The notes under the pieces were generated by a model. It did not search any database. It was not told the DNA's origin and saw only the letters and a list, made by a program, of their open reading frames with translations. Made by a program: the position numbers and the translations under genes. This document shows, piece after piece, positions 32,301 to 40,565 of a stretch of DNA of 40,565 bases (its first letter is position 1; every line of letters begins with the position of its first letter). This DNA is from JBEKIK01 sp050013075 (lineage in GTDB: Bacteria; Planctomycetota; Planctomycetia; Pirellulales; Thermoguttaceae). Location of the stretch: the NCBI GenBank assembly GCA_050013075.1, contig JBEKFZ010000033.1, forward strand, positions 1 through 40,565. The letters run 5' to 3'.

Positions 32301-32433
32301 GCCCGACCAACGGAAAACAAAAACAAATATCACCAAATTCGAAAAAGGCAATCCGCAGCCGCTGCCCTCCGGCCTTTTCGGCCCGGTTTTGCTCCGAAAA
32401 ATTCCCCTCATGCCTTGCCGGGCCTCGGAATAG
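29332..32433 (+). CDS. GH106-like glycoside hydrolase (probable alpha-L-rhamnosidase)
   Basis: A 1033-residue exported enzyme. After a signal peptide (MKFLLRSLFRSIFGFLILARSIVCFAG) the catalytic part starts with ESRIYAYWWWLNGNVTPQSITRDLEEMKKMGWGGAAIFDANG. That stretch and the following READRLGLELSLNIQSGWNVGGPNV are characteristic of GH106-type proteins. Acidic stretches such as HPESGGPHGAPIDAL and DIPMMEFWA are candidate active-site regions. A C-terminal galactose-binding-like beta sandwich ends the protein (LDLGDLSEIAEVSLNGRSLGVFWKSPF). It would release L-rhamnose from plant or algal glycans. rhaM at 5.1 kb and the BNR_4 protein at 22.5 kb are in keeping with this. The substrate is inferred from the family. 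Confidence 0.85.
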   Translation: MKFLLRSLFRSIFGFLILARSIVCFAGDISSADLEKGFGDPPMESRIYAYWWWLNGNVTPQSITRDLEEMKKMGWGGAAIFDANGANQRENRTVPAGPLFGSERWRGLFVHTLREADRLGLELSLNIQSGWNVGGPNVQPDTAAKIVVYSETQVAGGKKIDQTLPTPKHDKRYYRDIAVVGYKIKADALPPPQTGKKIERKPIRDLALKIASKELAWSCPDGTGLLMDEPPVSGEEDTHIGDVVDLTKYLDQDGRFVWDAPEGKWEILRFGYTITGAKVSTSSGDWQGLAIDYLDPEAFRTYWKQVVDPLLADAAPWTGRALKYLHTDSWENGGMNWTKDFPQEFRRRRGYDILPFLPVLAGRIVENRAVSNRFLNDFRKTVGDCIAENHYGVFAELAHLNKLEIHPESGGPHGAPIDALKCLGRSDIPMMEFWARSPQHRVKDEDRFFVKQGASAAHIYGKKFVNAEGFTNIGLHWEESLGNNLKPAFDRAACEGLNRLYWHAFTCSPDETGLPGQEYFAGTHCNPKVTWWKYSGDFVKYLNRCQYLLQQGLFVADACYYQGDNVPNFARLKTSDPARVLPGYDYDVINEEVLLSRMQVRDGRLVLPDGMSYRVMVLPGHQIISLDALRKLAQLVQEGAVIIGPKPVSVAGLKDYPWCDAELVQLADKMWGPCDGRTVTQNIYGKGRVIWGKSAKDVLAADGVPPDFECHGDGPQDALNYIHRVVGDIDIYFISNPSNRAKYYQCTFRVADKAPELWSPDTGEIRRAMIYDCQKDNRLAMPLNFEPYGSTFVVFRRPAGPHFTSLAKDGKMLFPYVPGTQTASPVEIIADKDGRPELETREKGNYEMQTAAGQTVRVAAAEPLARNVEGPWQIHFAPGWGAPESVEFKVLKSWTENPDLNIKYFSGTATYVRDIDVPAEMIESNGVLELDLGDLSEIAEVSLNGRSLGVFWKSPFCVDISAAARAGKNRLEIQVVNSWANRLIGDQKLPPDQRKTKTNITKFEKGNPQPLPSGLFGPVLLRKIPLMPCRASE

Positions 32434-32892
32434 ATCCGAGATTGCTCTCCCAGGGATCGCCTTCATGCGCCGGGTTGACGAATCATTTATTATCTCGCCT
32501 CGCTCCGTTTTCTTACTCCGCCCTGTTTTCTCGCCTCGCCCTGTTTTCTTACATCAAACTTTACGCCCATTTATGGGCATTGCCCGCTTTACGCCCATTT
32601 ATGGGCGTTGCCCGCCATAGGCGGTCTTAGGCCCGGCGTTCACGCCGGGTTGACGGATCATTTATTTTTTTGCCTTGCCCTGTTTTCTTTCATCAAACTT
32701 TACACCCATTCATGGGCATTGAACTTTACGCCCATTTATGGGCGTTGTCCGCTGCAGGCGGTCTTAGGCCCGGCGTTCACGCCGGGTTGACGGATCATTT
32801 TTTATCTTATATTCTTCCTTTTTATCAGAAGGCCCATTCATGGGCCTTCTCGCTGGTTTGGCTTGAGCCTCTTTTTTAGCAGGGAAAACAAC
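32434..32892. repeat. Tandem palindromic repeat field upstream of a broken transposase
   Basis: A 76-bp unit occurs twice in direct orientation (32588-32663 and 32725-32800, about 95% alike). Each contains ACGCCCATTTATGGGCGT and CCCGGCG-TTCA-CGCCGGG hairpins. The sequence between copies also resembles the stretch upstream (CGCCCTGTTTTCTTACATCAAAC), so the true period is about 137 bases. A partial copy of the GCCGGGTTGACGAATCATTTAT end is near 32470. Another hairpin, AGAAGGCCCATTCATGGGCCTTCT, is near 32827. An inverted copy of the unit's middle lies at 33746-33776. Confidence 0.8.
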
Positions 32893-33015
32893 ATGTCGGG
32901 CAATTATTACAGCGAAATCAATCTCCATCTCACTTGGCATACCAAGGAAAGCCTCCCCTTGATTTCGGACCGCATCGAGCCAGTTTTGTACCGCTATATT
33001 CGAGCGACCTACTGA
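32893..33015 (+). pseudogene. Truncated REP-associated tyrosine (Y1, IS200-like) transposase
   Basis: A 40-codon frame. It begins MSGNYYSEINLHLTWHTKES and goes on with LPLISDRIEPVLYRYIRATY before a TGA. This is the N-terminus of a Y1-type transposase of the RAYT/TnpA group, in which the HLTWHTK strand precedes the catalytic His pair. The His-hydrophobic-His motif and the catalytic Tyr are absent, so the gene is a 5' remnant. Its position next to palindromic repeats fits the known link between RAYT enzymes and REP sequences. Confidence 0.75.
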
Positions 33016-33040
33016 TATTTAAATCCCGAAAGCCGCCCCA

Positions 33041-33292
33041 TCAACGAACTCCCACGGGAATTACGAAATCCAAGGAATTTTTGCTGGCGAGTTTAGAGAG
33101 TGAAGGCGGTAATGGGTCGCCATGCTCCAGATAGGACTCGACGATCTTCCGCGTCAATCCCTGGGCAATCTCCACGGCCTCGACAATGCTGCAGCCTTCC
33201 GCAACCAGTCCGGGCACATCGGGACTAGTCGCTAGATATCCCCCTTCTTCCAAAGGTTCCACATGCAGTCGAATTGCAACTTCGTCCATCAT
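33041..33292 (-). CDS. HicB-family antitoxin-like protein, orphan
   Basis: An 83-residue protein with the HicB partial RNase H-like fold: RLHVEPLEEGGYLATSPDVPGLVAEGCSIVEAVEIAQGLTRKIVESYLEHGDPLP. HicB usually neutralises the mRNA-cleaving toxin HicA encoded beside it. No HicA-like frame is found on either side; upstream is the palindrome cluster and downstream the transposase remnant. ATG codons at 33292 and 33289 are both possible. It may be a solitary HicB that acts on a HicA elsewhere, or the remnant of a pair. Confidence 0.85.
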   Translation of the reverse strand: MMDEVAIRLHVEPLEEGGYLATSPDVPGLVAEGCSIVEAVEIAQGLTRKIVESYLEHGDPLPPSLSKLASKNSLDFVIPVGVR

Positions 33293-33843
<551 letters not shown>

Positions 33844-34794
33844 TCAATCGTCTTTCGACATCATATGAGCGCACCAATCACAATATCCTTCTCCATCAAT
33901 TTCCGAAGGAGGTATTTCTATACCACAACGCTGACACTCACGCTCCACTGATTCATCGCACATTACACAAACATCTTCATCAAGTACGTACGTGTTTCTA
34001 CCACACAAAGGGCAGAGAATCGTTACAGGATAATCACCATCTTTGATAGCCAAATAGTTGTCTCCTGAGAAATATTCGGATATCGCCAAGGGGGCGATTT
34101 CTTCAAAAGATAATTCTTTCCCGCATGATCTACAAAAGAAGTTAGTCTCACAACGATCATTTCTATTATCTCGCACATCAATCAATCCCGAGCCGCAGTT
34201 TTCACATCGATAGTCAATGATAGCATGCTGTAGGGAATTGTACTTCCAATCGATTTCCATAATGTGTGAAATACATTCCTGCTTCTCCGTTTCGTACACT
34301 TCGTTTACTTTTGTCAGAGTTGTCCAAGTATCTGAACCCAAAAGCGAAAGAGGCTCCTGCCCAAGATGAAACCTGACAAAATCTCGGATCACGATGAAGC
34401 AGTCTGATATGATTGCTTGAATAGCGCTCTGAGACAGAGAACTGAAGTAGTGTTCGACATCATTCCTATAATTATTAATCTTTTCAACTCTATTCCAGTC
34501 CACAGTTATGCCTAAACTGTCGAATCTTTCACGAATCTTTTGGACATCAACCGTCTTCTTGCCTTTGCCGTGCCATAGGATGCCTGCTGCAGCATTGATA
34601 TGTGGAACTACCATTTGTTTAATCAATGCCTCATCGGAAGCAGGAGGGCTGAGTTCTGCAAGCTTGTGCTTGAAGAGAAGTAAGATCCCGGCAAATATAT
34701 TCCTAGTGCACGAAATCAGACGTCGAGGATCTGGATTATTGTAGTCTTCAATGCCAAGCGATATTGAATCTACTGCATTCTGTAAGATGCTCAT
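33844..34794 (-). CDS. HEPN-like protein with three C-terminal zinc ribbons
   Basis: I do not recognise a named family for this 316-residue protein. The N-terminal 155 residues are alpha-helical and contain NNYRNDVEHYF, which fits the RX4-6H motif of HEPN ribonuclease or nucleotidyltransferase-partner domains (R110, H115). The C-terminal half has six CxxC pairs (C197/200 with C221/224, C261/264 with C276/279, C287/290 with C305/308), i.e. three zinc ribbons that might bind RNA, DNA or protein. GAGG lies 5 bases before the ATG. It is AT-richer than groEL and separated from it by a strong terminator. A defence, stress or RNA-cleaving role is possible but unproven. Confidence 0.72.
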   Translation of the reverse strand: MSILQNAVDSISLGIEDYNNPDPRRLISCTRNIFAGILLLFKHKLAELSPPASDEALIKQMVVPHINAAAGILWHGKGKKTVDVQKIRERFDSLGITVDWNRVEKINNYRNDVEHYFSSLSQSAIQAIISDCFIVIRDFVRFHLGQEPLSLLGSDTWTTLTKVNEVYETEKQECISHIMEIDWKYNSLQHAIIDYRCENCGSGLIDVRDNRNDRCETNFFCRSCGKELSFEEIAPLAISEYFSGDNYLAIKDGDYPVTILCPLCGRNTYVLDEDVCVMCDESVERECQRCGIEIPPSEIDGEGYCDWCAHMMSKDD

Positions 34795-34840
34795 GATTTC
34801 CTCGGGGAAATGTTTCCTTTATAAAAGCAAACGTAAAAAA

Positions 34841-34888
34841 AGAAAAAAAGTGTCAGAACCGATTTTTCGGTCCTGACACCTTTTTTTC
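34841..34888. terminator. Bidirectional terminator downstream of groEL
   Basis: GTGTCAG-a-ACCGA and TCGGT-c-CTGACAC pair (34850-34879) with a short T loop. T-runs follow on both strands: 34881-34887 on the plus strand, and a long run opposite 34849-34834 on the minus strand. It ends the leftward groES-groEL transcript and separates it from the HEPN-like gene. Confidence 0.88.
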
Positions 34889-34923
34889 ATTTACTCGTTA
34901 ATAATGGTTGAATTTCAATTGCA

Positions 34924-36549
<1,626 letters not shown>

Positions 36550-36586
36550 TAGAGGGGTTCTCCTTAAAACGCTTGGTTATTCGATG

Positions 36587-36916
36587 TTATTCGATAATGG
36601 CGAAGATGTCTTCTTCGCGCATGAGTAATAATTCCCGATCGCCGAGCTTGAACGTATCGCCCGCGTAAGAACTGAACAACACGCGATTGCCCGCTTTTAC
36701 TTGCAGGGGGGATCGCGAGCCGTCTTTCATCAATCGGCCGTCGCCCACGGCGATAATTTTTCCGCGGGCAGGCTTGTCCTTGGCCGTATCGGGCAACACG
36801 ATGCCCCCGGCCGTGATCGATTCCGATTCTTCCCGTTCGACCACCACACGGTCTCCTAGCGGTTGGAGTTTGATATTACCGTTGGCGGTTTTCTTTCCTT
36901 CTTGTTTTTTAGCCAT
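36587..36916 (-). CDS. groES: Co-chaperonin GroES (10 kDa)
   Basis: Lid of the GroEL chamber. From ATG at 36916 the protein has 109 residues. It has a Lys-rich N-terminal extension (MAKKQEGKKTANGN), then the core IKLQPLGDRVVVEREE, the mobile loop around ESESITAGGIVLPDTAKDKP, AVGDGRL, VLFSSYAGDTFKL and the terminal ILLMREEDIFAIIE-like end. The open frame extends to 37012, but those residues do not belong to GroES, and GGAG lies 10 bases before 36916. Together with groEL it forms a standard operon. Confidence 0.96.
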   Translation of the reverse strand: MAKKQEGKKTANGNIKLQPLGDRVVVEREESESITAGGIVLPDTAKDKPARGKIIAVGDGRLMKDGSRSPLQVKAGNRVLFSSYAGDTFKLGDRELLLMREEDIFAIIE

Positions 36917-37889
36917 GCTTAGTGGTCTCCAAATTAGATATATTGCGGAATATGTCTGCCAATCCTGCGCGTGGAATGGATGTTTCCGAAGGTGGAGCAA
37001 TCGGCGCGCCAAAAAAAGTCTGATGTGATAAGTTATTGATAGGGAGCGAGTTACAAAAACAGGTTAAGTACCAAGACTCGTTCACACCCGCCATCCTTGG
37101 CAAAGACTATAACTAATCCTTTTCCACTGCTGCCAAATTGACAGGTGATTTTCCAGGGGATTCGATACAAAATGCGATGCCCACCTACTTGGTGTATGAT
37201 GATTACCCCCCCCATTATTTAGAAACCCCTTCTGAGTTCTGGATAAACATACACCATTTTGTTTATCTAAAGCAATTCTTTACTTTACTGCCAACCACCC
37301 TGAAGATATGTAGGGTGCGTGAAACGCACCGAAATCGGTGGAGGATGGTGCGTTTCACGCACCCTACAAAAAATCTGAAGTGTTTCCTGATTTCAATAGG
37401 CAAATTATCAATGCCCTGTAACCAGATCACCAGAAGTCTTATGTGAGCCAAAGACCAAGTGTGGTGTACTAATTACAACAAAAATAAATTTGTCACAATG
37501 AAGCTAAAAATACTAATAAATAGAAGCATTTTTCTAATGCAATAAGAACTACAAGAACCATAGGTGAATCTGTTAATTATGCAGTTATTGGCTATGAGCC
37601 TTTAACACTATATAAGGGCAAGGCAATTACATACTAGAGAATTTACACCCAGGATATGAAAATAAAATGCATTAAGAAGGCACTTTTTTCTGTTTTCTGT
37701 TTAATATCATTTGTATATAATGTATTAATTCTTTAAAGACATGACATAAAAGCGAGAAGTTTGGGTGAACATAATCGGTGGCAGCTTGTGATGCTCATCC
37801 AGATGTTTTTTCTGCCCATTGACGCCCTACTTTGAATTAAAATTTAGGGAGGTCCTTATTATAATTGGGCATGACGCGTGGGGGTTTTC
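36917..37889. other. Long AT-rich intergenic region
   Basis: Almost 1 kb between the divergent groES and uvrC genes. Apart from the inverted-repeat element at 37310-37367 I see no supported gene. Short frames lack ribosome sites and homology. The groES promoter must lie near 37100-37140 (a TTGGCA/TTATAG pair on the minus strand is a weak candidate), but no CIRCE or other heat-shock operator is recognised. Confidence 0.45.
37310..37367. repeat. Inverted-repeat element GTAGGGTGCGTGAAACGCACC (copy at 37.3 kb)
   Basis: Perfect 21-bp arms at 37310-37330 and 37347-37367 around a 16-base loop. This is the best-preserved copy of the family also seen at 22443-22531 and 9878-9927. It is a compact hairpin of the MITE/REP type without coding capacity. 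Confidence 0.82.
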
Positions 37890-39221
37890 ATGTCGATAGA
37901 AGTTCCCATCCCCCAAGATAATTCCTTGGCGGCGGAAAAAGTCCGTTCCTTCCCGCAGACGCCCGGCGTTTACCTGATGAAAGACGCCGCAGGCAGGGTT
38001 GTCTATATCGGCAAGGCGAAAAATTTGCGCTCGCGGGCCGGAAGCTACTTCCTCAAGGCGGCCGCCGAAGATCCTCGAACGGCAAAACTGGTGCGGGAAA
38101 TCCGCGATATAGAATATCTCGAAGCAAAAAACGAGATCGACGCCATACTCACGGAAGCTCGCCTTATTAAGGACATTCTGCCCAAATACAACAGGGACCT
38201 CCGCGACGGCAAAACATTTCCATATCTGGAACTTCATCTCCGCGAGGATTATCCCCGCGTATGCTTCACGCGCGAACCGAAAGGCCACGGGTCGAAGCTA
38301 TACGGGCCGTTTCCCAATCCGCGGCAGTTGCGCGGGGCAATCCAAGTGCTGCAAAAAATCTTCAAATTCCGCACCTGCTCGCTGGATATCGATGCCGACG
38401 ACAAGCGCTGGCAGTGGTTCCGTCCCTGCCTGCTTCATTCCATCGAGCAATGCACCGCGCCTTGCAATCTGCGGATCTCGAAGGAAGAGTATCGCAAGGA
38501 CACCAGGCGTCTGCAACAGGTTTTAGACGGCAACAAAGATAAGCTGCTCGAGGAAATGCACGAAGAGATGGAGACCGCGGCGAAGGAATTGCGTTTCGAG
38601 GAAGCCGCCCGGCTGCGCGACGAAATCGAAATGCTCAATTCGCTCGATAAGCGCGGTGTGCTGGAAACGCACGTTCAGCCCGAGGTTTTTCCCATCGATC
38701 CGAAAAAAGGGCTGGCCGGTTTGCAGAAAGTTTTGCATTTACCCCGGCAGCCGCGGATCATCGAAGGCGTGGACGTGGCCCACACGGCGGGCATGGAAAC
38801 AGTGGCTTCGGTGGTGCAATTCATCGACGGGCTGCCGTTCAAGCCCGGGTACAAGCGGATGCGGATCAACGACTCTCACGGCGGAGACGATTTCGCCGCC
38901 GTCCACGAAGCCGTGTCAAGGCGTTTCCAACATCTCCATAGGGAAAACGAAACCATGCCCGATTTGTTGCTTATCGACGGTGGCAAAGGACAACTCAACG
39001 CGGCCCTAAGCGCATTGGCCGGACTGCAAATCGATCCGCCCATGATACTCGCCTTGGCCAAGCGCGAGGAGTTGATCCACGTGATGCACAAAGACGAGCC
39101 CCTGCGCTTAAGCCGTCACTCTTATGCATTAAGGCTGATGCAATATGTACGCGACGAGGCCCATCGCTTTGCCCAGCACTACCATCACATCTTGCGGCGC
39201 CGTTCGACGCTGGGCGAATAG
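37890..39221 (+). CDS. uvrC: Excinuclease UvrC, short form without HhH domain
   Basis: Nuclease of nucleotide excision repair that cuts on both sides of the lesion. The N-terminal GIY-YIG domain is complete (TPGVYLMKDAAGRVVYIGKAKNLRSRAGSYF, 3' incision). A Cys cluster region follows (RPCLLHSIEQCTAPC), then a UVR domain (ELRFEEAARLRDEIEML) that binds UvrB. The RNase H-like C-terminal nuclease has IIEGVDVAHTAGMETVASVVQF and DLLLIDGGKGQLNAA (5' incision). It ends at HHILRRRSTLGE, 443 residues, compared with about 610 in E. coli; the tandem helix-hairpin-helix domain is missing. ATG at 37890 is used; a GTG at 37878 is also possible. Confidence 0.93.
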   Translation: MSIEVPIPQDNSLAAEKVRSFPQTPGVYLMKDAAGRVVYIGKAKNLRSRAGSYFLKAAAEDPRTAKLVREIRDIEYLEAKNEIDAILTEARLIKDILPKYNRDLRDGKTFPYLELHLREDYPRVCFTREPKGHGSKLYGPFPNPRQLRGAIQVLQKIFKFRTCSLDIDADDKRWQWFRPCLLHSIEQCTAPCNLRISKEEYRKDTRRLQQVLDGNKDKLLEEMHEEMETAAKELRFEEAARLRDEIEMLNSLDKRGVLETHVQPEVFPIDPKKGLAGLQKVLHLPRQPRIIEGVDVAHTAGMETVASVVQFIDGLPFKPGYKRMRINDSHGGDDFAAVHEAVSRRFQHLHRENETMPDLLLIDGGKGQLNAALSALAGLQIDPPMILALAKREELIHVMHKDEPLRLSRHSYALRLMQYVRDEAHRFAQHYHHILRRRSTLGE

Positions 39222-39426
39222 CCGAATGCGGCGGATTTCTTATTGTCAAGCCAAGGCGCATTGTCACACTCTTTTATTGACAGACCGGGATTGGAATGAT
39301 AAGTTTAGCTCTAATCTTATTCTGCCTGAGTTGCTCCCAAGAGAACGAAATACTTTCGCACGGTTTTGAGATTGTTTTGTTCGATCGCGCTAATTTTCAC
39401 GTTTTTTATGAGGAGGTATATAATCC

Positions 39427-39810
39427 ATGCCAAATGAGACATTATTTATTTCTCAGTTGTTGCAGCAGGTTGGGAGCGGATGGCTGCCGGCGGTAATGTT
39501 GGTGGGAATGCTGTTGGCCTTGTTGTTTAAACCGGAACGTGTGCAAAGTTGGGCCTTGTTTCGCTTGTCGTGTTGGTTATTGGCGGTTTCAATTATAATT
39601 ATGCCCGTAATGAACGTGTTGTTGGGTTTCATGGGCGGTAGTGCAACGTCTTTCCGGTCATCCGGTATAATGCCGGAAGCATTCATTTTCTACACCATGT
39701 ATGCGATAAGTCCGATCCTGCAAGGGATAAGTATTATTTGCGGATTGCTCTCGATGATTCCCAACGGCTCACGGCCGCCGCTAGTGCCGCCAAAACATCC
39801 CTTGGAATAA
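39427..39810 (+). CDS. Small membrane protein of unknown function
   Basis: A 127-residue protein with three probable membrane helices: about 18-36 (GWLPAVMLVGMLLALLF), 44-70 (LFRLSCWLLAVSIIIMPVMNVLLGFM) and 86-110 (FIFYTMYAISPILQGISIICGLLSMI). The C-terminus is Pro-rich and polar (PNGSRPPLVPPKHPLE), probably cytoplasmic. GAGGAGG precedes the ATG by about 11 bases. No family is recognised. The Clp-N gene follows 96 bases later on the same strand, possibly co-transcribed. Confidence 0.7.
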   Translation: MPNETLFISQLLQQVGSGWLPAVMLVGMLLALLFKPERVQSWALFRLSCWLLAVSIIIMPVMNVLLGFMGGSATSFRSSGIMPEAFIFYTMYAISPILQGISIICGLLSMIPNGSRPPLVPPKHPLE

Positions 39811-39906
39811 ATGACGGCTGTTCGGCGGATAATAACTTTGAGGGCGTTTCGGTTTTAGCGTTGCGAAAAAAAGATTGTTTATTTGCAATAGTGCGGAAGG
39901 TGGGCC

Positions 39907-40565
39907 ATGTTCGACCGACAAGAGCTTTACGCCCGGGGCTGCGTCCGCATTCTGATCGAAATCATCGAACAAATGCCCGCGCGCTGGGCCGCCCGCGCGC
40001 CTATGGTTTTGGACGAATCGTCGGCGGGCATGTTGTTGTTGTGGACGCTTATCCGCTGGGAACGTCGCTTTCCGCTGACTTTGCTGGAAGAAATGGGCGT
40101 AGACATCTGGGGGCTAACCCGAGATCTCGATCAATTGCTCAAAAATGAAAAAATACAAAAGTCCGGGGAAAACAACCTAGAGCCGGCAAAGGGGCCAAAC
40201 GATCATAATCCCACAGTAATACTGCGAGAACTGACAAACAGGTGGCTTCAGCGGGCGGAAGATGAAGCCCGGAGTCTCGGCCATGCTTTTTTGGGCGGCG
40301 AACATCTTTTGCTGGCCCTGGCTACCGGCGCCGATCCTTCTTGGTCGCCGCTTTTCGCCCGATATGGCATCGACCATGAGCGATTGAAAAACGCTGTACT
40401 TCAGGCCCTGGCGTCGAAAACGGCTCATCTGCTTGAGAGCGCCATAAACGCCATTCTTTTGCCTCCGTCATACGGCGAAAAAAGTTCAACGCCCCATCCA
40501 GCGCCATGGGGCGCGTCCTGGGATAAAAAGCCGGCCGTGGGCATGCCGCGCAAATTCAGCATGGC
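39907..40565 (+). CDS. Clp N-terminal-domain protein (3' end outside window)
   Basis: The frame is open from ATG 39907, with AAGG upstream, to the end of the window (219 codons). Two helical repeats resemble the Clp_N substrate-adaptor fold of ClpA/B/C. The first is about residues 1-78 (ILIEIIEQMPARWAARAPMVLDESSAGMLLLWTLI), weakly conserved. The second is about 109-170 (RAEDEARSLGHAFLGGEHLLLALATGADPSWSPLFARYGID), where the GHxFLGxEHLLLAL motif is clear. AAA+ modules would lie downstream if it is a Clp ATPase; it could instead be a stand-alone Clp-N protein. Confidence 0.78.
   Translation, partial: MFDRQELYARGCVRILIEIIEQMPARWAARAPMVLDESSAGMLLLWTLIRWERRFPLTLLEEMGVDIWGLTRDLDQLLKNEKIQKSGENNLEPAKGPNDHNPTVILRELTNRWLQRAEDEARSLGHAFLGGEHLLLALATGADPSWSPLFARYGIDHERLKNAVLQALASKTAHLLESAINAILLPPSYGEKSSTPHPAPWGASWDKKPAVGMPRKFSM

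Noticed and set aside
32265..32879. Several frames within the repeat field after the glycosidase gene
   Set aside because: Their translations merely repeat the palindromic DNA units and they overlap each other.
36900..37140. CIRCE heat-shock operator before groES
   Set aside because: No TTAGCACTC-N9-GAGTGCTAA-like inverted repeat is present.
37878..39221. UvrC as a pseudogene
   Set aside because: Both nuclease domains and the UVR domain are intact and the frame ends cleanly; a short natural form is more likely.

Overview
The window looks like chromosomal DNA of a planctomycete or a close PVC-group relative. The evidence is several secreted proteins with PEP-CTERM sorting tails, LamG and DUF1573 proteins, an FHA-GAF histidine kinase, a compact lipid A cluster with a Gfo/Idh gene, a UvrC that ends after its nuclease domain, and many GTG/TTG-type starts. 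I recognise no rRNA, tRNA, prophage or CRISPR array. The assignment to Planctomycetota is inference from gene content.

Layout. 1-3.6 kb: 3' part of uvrB, convergent with a cardiolipin synthase gene. 3.7-4.5 kb: a VapBC-type toxin-antitoxin pair with a palindromic promoter. 4.6-8.1 kb: a zinc-ribbon protein, L-rhamnose mutarotase, hemL and a secreted DUF1573 protein. 8.4-12.1 kb: a LamG PEP-CTERM protein, a lipoprotein, a DUF434-type protein and a PEBP-family protein. 12.3-15.9 kb: a leftward skp-lpxC-lpxA-Gfo/Idh outer-membrane cluster. 16.3-18.7 kb: a receiver protein and an FHA-GAF histidine kinase. 18.8-21.1 kb: an AT-rich island with a retron. 21.3-21.7 kb: an antitoxin with a broken PIN toxin. 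22.5-27.1 kb: three PEP-CTERM secreted proteins. 27.8-32.4 kb: a von Willebrand A protein and a large GH106-like glycosidase. 32.4-33.8 kb: a repeat field with a broken REP-type transposase and an orphan HicB. 33.8-37 kb: a HEPN-like zinc-ribbon protein and groES-groEL. 37.9-40.6 kb: uvrC, a membrane protein and the start of a Clp-N-domain protein.

The most notable system is the retron on the minus strand. A near-consensus promoter (20757-20785) drives a predicted 274-nt ncRNA. It is bounded by perfect 11-bp a1/a2 inverted repeats (20730-20740 and 20467-20477) and contains three short msr-like stem-loops and a long msd-like hairpin. Three genes follow: an 81-aa protein of unknown family, an XRE-type HTH protein and a retron-like reverse transcriptase with YVDD. 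The ribosome binding site of the first gene lies inside a2, so folding of the ncRNA and translation of the accessory gene are probably mutually exclusive. The RT deviates from the usual retron VTG and PQG motifs. The unit is flanked by a 32-bp inverted repeat (28/32 identical), and a third copy of that repeat has broken a neighbouring PIN toxin gene.

The rest is mainly housekeeping plus polysaccharide-related secreted functions. L-rhamnose mutarotase, a GH106-like rhamnosidase and a BNR_4 protein together hint at use of rhamnose-containing glycans, but they are not in one operon. Small mobile or palindromic repeats of several families are scattered between genes.
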